A DNA stretch of 64,000 nt, from assembly GCA_043778255.1 (NCBI GenBank), contig JAYWGN010000022.1:54440-118439 (forward strand), read 5' to 3'. Origin of the DNA: JAYWGN01 sp043778255 (lineage in GTDB: Bacteria > Bacteroidota > Bacteroidia > Chitinophagales > Chitinophagaceae). Positions 25,063 to 32,206 of this stretch are shown here, in pieces; position 1 is the first letter of the stretch, and every line of letters starts with the position of its first letter. The position numbers and the translations under genes are program-made. Below the pieces are notes generated by a model. That model did no database searches, was not told the origin of the DNA, and saw only the letters and a list, made by a program, of their open reading frames with translations.

Positions 25063-28062
25063 ATGCCGTTAAAAGGTTTGGTAAAATTTTTTGCAATTGC
25101 ATTGATTATTTTATCGTTATTTCAATTATCGTTTACTTTTTTTGTTAACAAAAAAGATGCAGCCATAGCCACAAGGGTGCAAAAAGAAATGGCAAAGCTG
25201 CCTAAACCCGAAACAAAATATCCTAACGACAAATTATTACAAGCATTATATGCCGATACATTGGCCGAAATAAGGGACAATGCCCAAGCCCGTGAAGAAA
25301 GACTAGCCGGCACCGAAAACGTAAGTTGGGATCCCTTTAGCGGAAAGGTAAACTACAAAGAAGCCAAAACTAGAGAGTTGCAACTAGGCCTCGACCTACA
25401 AGGCGGTATGAGTGTAACCATGGAAATAGCTATTGACGATATGCTAAAGTCATTGGCCAATAGCCCCAAAGATGCTAGCTTATTAGCTGCCATACAATTA
25501 GCCAACGAACGTAAAGTGGTAGATAATACCAATTACATCAACTCTTTTCTTACAGCGTTTAAAGAAAAAAATCCGGGACTCAACCCTGCTACGTTATTTA
25601 CCAATAAAAGCAATAAAAAAATTGACTTTGCTAGCAGCGAAGCTGCTTTAAAAACTTACTTGAACGATAATGCAAGCCTTGCATTTGACAATACAAAAAA
25701 AGTAATAGAGCAACGTATTGATAAGTTTGGTTTGGCCAATCCTGGCATTTTTCCTGATAAGGAAACAAACACCATATCAGTAGAATTAGCAGGTGCTAAA
25801 AACCCCGAAAAAATTAGAAAAGATTTACAAACAAGTGCCAACCTACAATTTTGGGAGTGTGCCACTATTAACGAAGTAGGAGCAGCACTCGATAATGCAG
25901 ATAAAGCCTACACAGCATTAGCCGACAGTAACAATACAGCTACCAAAAATAAAACGTTAAGAACATTACTCAAAAATTTGGGAGCAGGTGGACACATAAT
26001 AGGTACTATTAAAATAGTAGATACCGTTTACTTTAACGTAATAAAAGAAAGCAGCGAATACACCAATGCATTGGGCGATGAGTACAAAATACTATACGGC
26101 AAGCCTAATGAGGGCAGCGACATTGAAAACCTAAATGTATATGTTATAAAAACAAACGGTGGCGAAAAACCATTGATAGAAGGTAACAAATTAACCGATG
26201 CAACCTACAACGGTAGCCCACTTGATGGTAAGCCCGAAGTACGTATTAACCTATCTAGCGATGGGGAACGTCAGTTTAGCGAAATTACAGGGCAAATGAG
26301 TGGCAATGGTACTCGTACTGGCTTTTTAGCCATTGTACTTGACGAGTTTGTGTACTCCGCACCAAGTGTAAAGCAACGTATTGACGGTAGCCCAGTTATT
26401 AGTGGCGGCTTTGCCGACTTAACCGAAGCAAAAGACCTTAGCGATATATTAAACTGTGGTAGGTTAGATGTAAAAGCAAGAATAGTACAAGATAATATAG
26501 TAGGCCCAACCTTGGGTAAAAAAGCTATAGAAGGTGGTCTAATGGCATTTGGAATATCGTTCCTCATTATATTTATACTAATGTTAGTATATTACAATAG
26601 TGCAGGTTGGGTAGCTAATACAGCCTTAATACTTAACTTACTATTTACCGTAGGTGTACTAAGTGCCTTAGGTGCTACACTTACTGCACCGGGTATAGCA
26701 GGTTTGGTACTTACCATTGGTATGGCTGTGGATACTAACGTAATTATATTTGAACGTATAAAAGAGGAATTAGAAAAAGGTAAAACTTACTTAGCTGCTG
26801 TGGCTGAGGGTTACCGCCGTTCCTTATCGCCGGTATTAGATGCTCACTTTACTACATTCCTAACGGCTGCCATATTGTTCTACTTTGGTTTGGGACCAAT
26901 AAAAGGCTTTGCCACTACACAAATGTTAGGTATATTTTTATCATTGTTTTGTGGTATTTTAATATCTCGTTTAATCACCGATTTCTTTACTAATAAAAAC
27001 AAGCATTTAGAATATTTTACACCATTGAGCCGTAAAATATTTAAGCATGCCAATTTCAAATTTATTGAATACCGCAAAGTAACTTATATTATAAGTGGTG
27101 TTGTATTACTATTAGGTATTGGTGCTATTGTTAATGGGTTCGATAGTGGTGTAGAGTATGCAGGTGGCCGTAGTTACACTGTACAATTTAATAAAGAAGT
27201 AAAGCAAGAGGACTTAAATAAAATGCTAACGCCAGTATTTGGTGGCAAACAACCCGTTATAAAAACGGTAAATGGTAGCGAAAGTATGTATGACATTACT
27301 ACTAGTTACAAAATAAACGATGTAGGTGAAAAAACGGTATTAGATAGTACTGTACGTTATGCATTATACAATGGCGTTAAAACCTTAATTGACCCTAATA
27401 CCACAGAGGCTGCATTTGCCAAAGGCAATAATAAGCAAGGTATAATATCGAGTAAAAAGGTAGAACCCTCAATATCGGAAGCATTAAAATCAGGTGCAAA
27501 AAAAGCAGGTATCTATTCCATACTTATTATAGCCCTATACATATTTATAAGGTTTAGAGATTGGCGTTATTCGCTAGGTACTATCATTTCATTATTACAT
27601 GATGTATTGGTAACGTTAGCTGTGTTTTCATTTGCCAAAGGCATAGTACCATTCCCGTTAGAGCTTGATCAGCACTTTATAGCAGCTATACTTACCGTTA
27701 TTGGTTTTAGTATGAATGATACTATTATAGTATTTGACCGTGTAAGAGAAAATGCAAAATTACACCGTGGCGAAAGCAAAACTTTTATAATTAATAAATC
27801 AATTAACGATACACTAAGCCGTACTATTATGACTTCGTTAACCGTGTTTTTAACCATACTTATATTGTTTATATTTGGTGGTGAGGTTACCAGAGGTTTT
27901 GCATTTGCTATGTTAGTGGGTGTTATTGTAGGTACATATTCTTCAATATTTGTAGCTGCTCCAGTATTGGTTGATTTTGCAAAAAATACACCCCTAGGTA
28001 AAGCTGACTTTGTAGACCATACTAACGAAACAACAGCCGAAGCTGAAAAAGCTATAAAATAA
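25063..28062 (+). CDS. secDF: Fused protein translocase subunit SecDF
   Basis: A 999-residue fusion of SecD and SecF, twelve-helix RND-type membrane protein that uses proton motive force to pull exported proteins from SecYEG. SecD part: first helix at residues 8-27, ELQLGLDLQGGMSVTME (D1 motif), the large periplasmic P1 domain with VIEQRIDKFGLANPGI, and the TM region IEGGLMAFGISFLI to FERIKEELEKGK. SecF part: GVEYAGGRSYTVQF and the TM region with FSMNDTIIVFDRVRENAK. A strong terminator follows. Confidence 0.95.
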   Translation: MPLKGLVKFFAIALIILSLFQLSFTFFVNKKDAAIATRVQKEMAKLPKPETKYPNDKLLQALYADTLAEIRDNAQAREERLAGTENVSWDPFSGKVNYKEAKTRELQLGLDLQGGMSVTMEIAIDDMLKSLANSPKDASLLAAIQLANERKVVDNTNYINSFLTAFKEKNPGLNPATLFTNKSNKKIDFASSEAALKTYLNDNASLAFDNTKKVIEQRIDKFGLANPGIFPDKETNTISVELAGAKNPEKIRKDLQTSANLQFWECATINEVGAALDNADKAYTALADSNNTATKNKTLRTLLKNLGAGGHIIGTIKIVDTVYFNVIKESSEYTNALGDEYKILYGKPNEGSDIENLNVYVIKTNGGEKPLIEGNKLTDATYNGSPLDGKPEVRINLSSDGERQFSEITGQMSGNGTRTGFLAIVLDEFVYSAPSVKQRIDGSPVISGGFADLTEAKDLSDILNCGRLDVKARIVQDNIVGPTLGKKAIEGGLMAFGISFLIIFILMLVYYNSAGWVANTALILNLLFTVGVLSALGATLTAPGIAGLVLTIGMAVDTNVIIFERIKEELEKGKTYLAAVAEGYRRSLSPVLDAHFTTFLTAAILFYFGLGPIKGFATTQMLGIFLSLFCGILISRLITDFFTNKNKHLEYFTPLSRKIFKHANFKFIEYRKVTYIISGVVLLLGIGAIVNGFDSGVEYAGGRSYTVQFNKEVKQEDLNKMLTPVFGGKQPVIKTVNGSESMYDITTSYKINDVGEKTVLDSTVRYALYNGVKTLIDPNTTEAAFAKGNNKQGIISSKKVEPSISEALKSGAKKAGIYSILIIALYIFIRFRDWRYSLGTIISLLHDVLVTLAVFSFAKGIVPFPLELDQHFIAAILTVIGFSMNDTIIVFDRVRENAKLHRGESKTFIINKSINDTLSRTIMTSLTVFLTILILFIFGGEVTRGFAFAMLVGVIVGTYSSIFVAAPVLVDFAKNTPLGKADFVDHTNETTAEAEKAIK

Positions 28063-28089
28063 TATTACAATACTATTTACTTATTTACA

Positions 28090-28123
28090 AAGCCCTGTAT
28101 AGTTGATTAGCAGGGCTTTTTTT
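28090..28123 (+). terminator. Terminator after secDF
   Basis: AAGCCCTG and CAGGGCTT pair across a 13-nt loop and are followed by a T run. Confidence 0.8.
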
Positions 28124-28275
28124 ATGTATTTTAATGGCGTAAGCCATAAAAAAAATAGGAGTAGCAAATAATGTAATGTAGGCAACTTAACTAGTACAAA
28201 GCAGTTGTAATTAGTGTTAGTAGCTGTTTTATTTTTTTTGTAAAAAAAAATGTGTTTCAGTTTTTAAATAGTTAT

Positions 28276-28283
28276 TAATTTTG
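28276..28283 (+). promoter_or_regulatory. -7 element of ribF
   Basis: TAATTTTG followed by CA, 13 nt before the ribF ATG. The 150 nt between the secDF terminator and this element hold only a small ATGGC-GTAA-GCCAT hairpin (28134-28147). Confidence 0.5.
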
Positions 28284-28296
28284 CAGTTCTTTAAAT

Positions 28297-29220
28297 ATGC
28301 AAATACATTACACAACTGAACTTCCTATAATTAAAAATGCCATACTTACTATTGGTACATTTGATGGGTTGCATAGTGGGCATATAACCATAATAAACCG
28401 ATTAAAAGCGTTAGCAACTCAGTATAATGGCAGTACGGTTGTAGTTACATTTGAACCTCACCCTCGTACCATAGTACAGCCCAATGCACTGCTCCAAATA
28501 ATAACAACGGCTACCGAAAAGGAGGCCCTATTTGCATCGTTAGGTATTGACCACCTAGTTATTTATCCTTTTACCAAAGCCTTTGCTAGCCTTAGTGCTA
28601 CCAATTATATTGAGCAATTTATAATTGGCACATTTAACCCAATAGGTATAGTTATTGGGTACGACCATCACTTTGGTGCCAACCGTACAGGCAATATAAA
28701 TATGCTACAGCAATATGCCAATAAAGGGGCATTTACACTAGTAGAAATAGCTGCACATACAATTGATAACAATGCTATAAGTAGCACCAAAATTAGAAAT
28801 GCCTTACTACACGGCGACATTGAAAAGGCAAATACTTTGCTTGGCTATCCTTATTTTTTTACGGGTATAGTGGTGCAAGGCAAACAATTAGGCCGTACCA
28901 TAGGCTACAAAACTGCTAATATACAAATAGCTAATACTATGAAATTGATACCTGGTAATGGTGTGTATGTAGTGCTTGTAACCTATGCTAATAGTACATT
29001 ACAGGGTATGATGAATATTGGAACAAGGCCAACTGTAGATGGTACTAACCGTACTATAGAAGTGCATATACTCCACTTTGATGCGGAAATATATGGCGAA
29101 CAACTTACTATAACATTAGTAAAACGGTTACGAAATGAACAAAAATTTGATGACTTACAAGCCCTAAAGAACCAACTATATATTGATAAAAAGAATACGG
29201 AAAAGCACTTTGCTAATTAA
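28297..29220 (+). CDS. ribF: Bifunctional riboflavin kinase/FAD synthetase
   Basis: A 307-residue enzyme making FMN then FAD from riboflavin. The N-terminal nucleotidyltransferase domain has GTFDGLHSGH (22-31), VVTFEPHPR, and GYDHHFGANRTGN; ISSTKIRNALLHGDIEKAN ends it. The C-terminal flavokinase domain has VVQGKQLGRTIGYKTANI and GVYVVLV...MNIGTRPTVDG. Stand-alone with its own promoter, not in a rib operon; ribD is about 22 kb away. Confidence 0.94.
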   Translation: MQIHYTTELPIIKNAILTIGTFDGLHSGHITIINRLKALATQYNGSTVVVTFEPHPRTIVQPNALLQIITTATEKEALFASLGIDHLVIYPFTKAFASLSATNYIEQFIIGTFNPIGIVIGYDHHFGANRTGNINMLQQYANKGAFTLVEIAAHTIDNNAISSTKIRNALLHGDIEKANTLLGYPYFFTGIVVQGKQLGRTIGYKTANIQIANTMKLIPGNGVYVVLVTYANSTLQGMMNIGTRPTVDGTNRTIEVHILHFDAEIYGEQLTITLVKRLRNEQKFDDLQALKNQLYIDKKNTEKHFAN

Positions 29221-29223
29221 TTA

Positions 29224-29254
29224 TTGGTGTAATGGCAATAAAAGTGTACTTTTG
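29224..29254 (+). promoter_or_regulatory. Promoter of rpmI-rplT
   Basis: TTG at 29224-29226 (within TATTGG), 20 nt, then TACTTTTG (29247-29254) followed by CA. It sits just after the ribF stop. Confidence 0.6.
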
Positions 29255-29344
29255 CAATCCAAAAATTGCCCAAACTGGCTCAATAAGTGACTGCACTAGC
29301 AAGTCCGCCACACGGGGTGTAATACTTTTTAAATATAGCATACA
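29255..29344 (+). promoter_or_regulatory. Structured leader of rpmI-rplT
   Basis: The roughly 90-nt untranslated leader can form at least two hairpins: GACTGC-ACTA-GC(A)AGTC (29289-29305, one bulged A) and ACAC-GGG-GTGT (29310-29320). Leaders of L35/L20 operons are autoregulated by L20 in other phyla; that this one is a protein-binding leader is inference. Confidence 0.35.
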
Positions 29345-29542
29345 ATGCCAAAAGTAAAAACAAATTCAAGTGCTAAAAAGCGCTTTAAAGTAACTGGTAC
29401 AGGTAAAATTACCCACCAAAAAAGTTACAAACGCCACATACTTACAAAAAAATCGACAAAAAGAAAACGTGGCTTACGTGTAGATGGTACAGTACATAAA
29501 TCAAATATGGATTTTGTACAAAGATTATTGAGACTTAAATAG
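29345..29542 (+). CDS. rpmI: 50S ribosomal protein L35
   Basis: A 65-residue, highly basic ribosomal protein of normal length. MPKVKTNSSAKKRFKVTGTG, KSYKRHILTKKSTKRKR and the C-terminal region are typical of bL35. First gene of the rpmI-rplT pair; the infC usually ahead of it is elsewhere. Confidence 0.96.
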   Translation: MPKVKTNSSAKKRFKVTGTGKITHQKSYKRHILTKKSTKRKRGLRVDGTVHKSNMDFVQRLLRLK

Positions 29543-29638
29543 CCTATTAACTTTTTTTTTAAGCTTAGTTAACTCTTTAACAATGTTAGCAACACTAACA
29601 CATTTTACAATTACAAAAAAAAATAAAAACATTATAAT

Positions 29639-29983
29639 ATGCCACGTTCAGTAAATGCCGTAGCTAGTAGAGCAAGGCGCAAAAGAATATTAAAGCAAGC
29701 CAAAGGATTTTATGGCAAACGTAAAAACGTATATACCGTTGCCAAAAACGTATTAGAAAAAGGCTTAACCTACCGCTATGTAGGCCGTAAATTGAAGAAA
29801 AGAGAATACCGTGCCCTTTGGATAGTACGTATAAATGCAGCAGTACGTGAAGAGGGAATGACGTACAGTGTATTTATGAGTGCACTTATAAAAAAAGGTA
29901 TTACTATAGACCGTAAAATATTAGCCGATATGGCTATGAATAACCCTGAGAGCTTTAAAAGCCTTATAGCTTCGGTTAAATAA
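29639..29983 (+). CDS. rplT: 50S ribosomal protein L20
   Basis: A 114-residue bL20, needed for early 50S assembly by binding 23S rRNA. MPRSVNAVASRARRKRILK, AKGFYGKRKNVYTVAKN and KKREYRALWIVRINAA match the family, with the globular C-terminus ending NNPESFKSLI. It follows rpmI after 96 nt and is followed by a terminator. Confidence 0.96.
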   Translation: MPRSVNAVASRARRKRILKQAKGFYGKRKNVYTVAKNVLEKGLTYRYVGRKLKKREYRALWIVRINAAVREEGMTYSVFMSALIKKGITIDRKILADMAMNNPESFKSLIASVK

Positions 29984-30011
29984 TTATTGATACTATAATT
30001 ACAAATACTTG

Positions 30012-30043
30012 AAATGCTCAACTGAAAGGTTGGGCATTTTTAT
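30012..30043 (+). terminator. Terminator after rplT
   Basis: AAATGCTCAAC-TGAAAG-GTTGGGCATTT forms an 11-bp stem with one G-U pair, followed by T residues. Confidence 0.75.
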
Positions 30044-30180
30044 TGTGGGGATGTGGCTTTATATACTAGCATTTTAAGCCGTTTCAATCTACTAATTTTG
30101 TAAGTGTACTTTCAATACTTTATTTTATTGTTGCCAATGTCAACTAATGTATTGGGCTTGGGTTTAGTGGTGGTATTTGA

Positions 30181-30345
30181 AAAACGTTAGCCCGAACTGC
30201 TGCTGACCTGCCTGCCGGGAGGCAGGTGTACAAGTTTATTACAGATGTTCAGTACCGTAGCTACTGGATAAAGCCCGAACTGAAGTACAATAAAGTACAA
30301 AAAGCCGATTGTACTTCCGTCTGCCCCACTTGCACAAAACCCAAT
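30181..30345. repeat. Repeat-rich non-coding block beside the rpn unit
   Basis: No gene is seen in 30044-30345. This part holds AGCCCGAACTG at 30189-30199 and again within AGCCCGAACTGAAG at 30272-30285 (also at 8795-8808), the perfect hairpin ACCTGCCT-GCCGGG-AGGCAGGT (30206-30227), and a 10-bp inverted repeat GAAGTACAAT/ATTGTACTTC (30282-30291, 30308-30317). It resembles interspersed repeats of Bacteroidota intergenic regions. Confidence 0.55.
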
Positions 30346-30358
30346 GTTGGGCGAAGAT

Positions 30359-31231
30359 TTATTTTGTCATTTCTGCTCTCAATTCTCCAATAAATTCAAT
30401 TGACAATTTTGTCATTTTAGATATTGTTGAGTTGTCAAATCCTTCAATTATTCCATTCTTTGCTATTTCAATTTTTTCCTCTTCTCTAACTTTAAATTCA
30501 GCTTCAGTTTGTAAAGAAAACATTTCACTAGCTTTTACTGATAAACTGTCTAAATAACGGTTGTAGCCATATTTATCCTCTTTGTCAAGTCTCATAATAT
30601 CTAAAACTTCGCCTGCTTCTTTTAATCCCTTGGCTTTAAATGTGTCTTTAACTTCACTATTCTTTAAAAAATAAATCCATTCATCCAATGTATCTTTCGC
30701 ATTGTCGTTAAACTGATTAACTTTCAGTAAATAATATTCTGGAAAAATATCTGAAACATTATCCTTTTGAAAAGTTATTTTTTGTTTGTAGGAAAGTCCT
30801 AATAAGTCATTTTGGTGAAGTCCTCTAAAATCTGTTTTTCCTTTGTAGATGTAGTCTTGTCCTTGCCCAAGGTCAAAATAAACAATGTTTATAGAAATTA
30901 CTTTTTTGATTTCGGAATATTTTTGTCCAAGTTGTAGGTTTTCAGAAATACTTTTTGAAGCTCCAAAGTTCATTCGGTGAAAAAAATCAATTTCATAAGA
31001 GTTTTGAATTTCAACAATGATTAATTCATTTTTTGAATTCTCAGTCAAAATATCAACTCGGTTATATTTATCTTCCTCGTCTTCTTGGTTGCTTTCGCTT
31101 TCAATAATGTTTTTGATACGAATATCGTCAAACAGAACTTCACTTAAAAAACCTTCTAAAACAACAAAGTTGGCTTTATTTCTCAAAAGACGTTTTATAG
31201 CCCAATCAAATCGTATTAATTTCTTGGTCAT
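30359..31231 (-). CDS. Rpn-family PD-(D/E)XK nuclease/putative transposase
   Basis: A 290-residue member of the recombination-promoting nuclease family. The nuclease core lies in residues about 10-170 with D60 (NRVDILT), E74-I-Q76 (IIVEIQN) and the family sequence MNFGASKSISENLQLGQKY; the C-terminal region is helical and ends in a putative helix-turn-helix-like segment. Family knowledge: DNA endonuclease activity linked to RecA-independent recombination in E. coli Rpn proteins. Codon choice looks unlike neighbouring genes (more TTC, TCT, TTG-type usage). Bounded by inverted repeats, consistent with recent acquisition. Confidence 0.85.
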   Translation of the reverse strand: MTKKLIRFDWAIKRLLRNKANFVVLEGFLSEVLFDDIRIKNIIESESNQEDEEDKYNRVDILTENSKNELIIVEIQNSYEIDFFHRMNFGASKSISENLQLGQKYSEIKKVISINIVYFDLGQGQDYIYKGKTDFRGLHQNDLLGLSYKQKITFQKDNVSDIFPEYYLLKVNQFNDNAKDTLDEWIYFLKNSEVKDTFKAKGLKEAGEVLDIMRLDKEDKYGYNRYLDSLSVKASEMFSLQTEAEFKVREEEKIEIAKNGIIEGFDNSTISKMTKLSIEFIGELRAEMTK

Positions 31232-31253
31232 TTTGTTTTTAAAATTGTCAATG

Positions 31254-31261
31254 CAAATTTA
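31254..31261 (-). promoter_or_regulatory. -7 element of the rpn gene
   Basis: Minus strand TAAATTTG followed by CA, 22 nt before the ATG at 31231 and inside the inverted repeats, so the unit carries its own promoter. Confidence 0.5.
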
Positions 31262-31296
31262 CGATTTTTCTCCTCAAATTGAAAGTAATTGTTGAT

Positions 31297-31377
31297 TTAG
31301 GTGGGTCGCTCAAAATTTTCGCCCAACACTATGCATAAGGTTTGTACAGTTAATACTAAAGCAATTACTAGTGTCAT
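31297..31377 (-). pseudogene. Possible 5' remnant of an exported-protein gene
   Basis: A 26-codon frame with ATG at 31375-31377 begins MTLVIALVLTVQTLC, a signal-like hydrophobic start preceded by an A-rich stretch typical of local ribosome-binding regions, and then runs into the right inverted repeat of the rpn unit and stops. This is what a gene truncated by insertion would look like. It could also be chance. Confidence 0.3.
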
Positions 31378-31429
31378 TTTATATTTTTTTTGTAAATATT
31401 AATAGCAAATTGTAATATTGGTTAACGTA

Positions 31430-32206
31430 TTACATAAAGCATTGCCATATACCTTTTTCGGCATAGCTACCCCAATCTTTAGTAGCTTCTTTAATTTTTT
31501 TGAGTATATCGTTACTTGGTTTGGCCTTACCTTTTTTTGGTGGCTGTATAGCTTCTTCATTTACCAACGGTGTAAAGCTAGTAGCTACACAGCTTATTGC
31601 AAGCCGAGGTACGGTAATAGCCATTATAGTGCCAGGTAAGCCATTTATATTCATAGGGCCACCACTAAGGGTTATAGCATCGGTATAGTAGGCAAACACA
31701 TAAACACTGTCAAATATTTTACCTATGGCTTTTTTACAGGTAAAGCCAGCAAATTCTCTAACATCGTTAGGTACTAATTTCCATTTTATGCTTTGTATGG
31801 AGTCTTCAATTTTCATTACTTCGCCAAATATGTTGCGTTGGTTAGTATACTTATTGGTAGTATAATTAATGTACCACATGTCTTCCTCCTTTTGGTCGTC
31901 GCCCCACATTTTTTTGTCGGTTTCAGGTTTGCCTTTATAGGCAAAAATGCTTTTGTTATCGGCAAATTTGAGTGTATAAAAGTAGGTGCTAAACTTAGGG
32001 GTATTTTCAACCATAGTTTTACGCCAAGCATTCTCATCATCGTTTTCATCATCCTCACTCCACCAAAAGTTTTTGTGGTTATTTACTTTATACTCATACT
32101 CAATAGTACCCTTACTTTGAAAGTCAGACTGAGCTATACCGTTTGTAGCAAACAGTATAATGGCTAGTACTAATAACAAGTTACTTTTTAACATTAATAG
32201 TTTCAT
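31430..32206 (-). CDS. GLPGLI-family secreted protein
   Basis: A 258-residue exported protein with a signal peptide (LLLVLAIILFATNGIAQ) and the family motif NGLPGTIMAI at about residue 197, preceded by KFAGFTCKKA-type sequence (REFAGFTCKKA). Function unknown; family members are often encoded next to TonB-type outer-membrane receptors, as here. The first ATG (32206) overlaps the upstream receptor gene by 26 nt; ATG 32194 is an alternative start. Confidence 0.87.
   Translation of the reverse strand: MKLLMLKSNLLLVLAIILFATNGIAQSDFQSKGTIEYEYKVNNHKNFWWSEDDENDDENAWRKTMVENTPKFSTYFYTLKFADNKSIFAYKGKPETDKKMWGDDQKEEDMWYINYTTNKYTNQRNIFGEVMKIEDSIQSIKWKLVPNDVREFAGFTCKKAIGKIFDSVYVFAYYTDAITLSGGPMNINGLPGTIMAITVPRLAISCVATSFTPLVNEEAIQPPKKGKAKPSNDILKKIKEATKDWGSYAEKGIWQCFM

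Larger units (their letters stand above)
30346..31327 (-). mobile_element. Inverted-repeat-bounded unit carrying an rpn gene
   Basis: GTTGGGCGAA at 30346-30355 and its complement TTCGCCCAAC at 31318-31327 bound one gene with its own promoter. Extending inward, 14 of 15 positions agree (GTTGGGCGAA, then G or A, then ATTT). GTTGGGC and GCCCAAC also fit the integron-core patterns GTTRRRY and RYYYAAC. No transposase or integrase is present and no target duplication was found, so calling it mobile is inference. Confidence 0.45.

Noticed and set aside
29260..29340. tRNA gene in the rpmI leader
   Set aside because: No T-loop GTTCGAnTC pattern or acceptor pairing; only two small hairpins are present.
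30346..31327. Genuine integron cassette with full attC
   Set aside because: Only the short core-like ends are present; no second core closing a palindromic attC of normal length, and no integrase, were found, so only a weaker claim is made.
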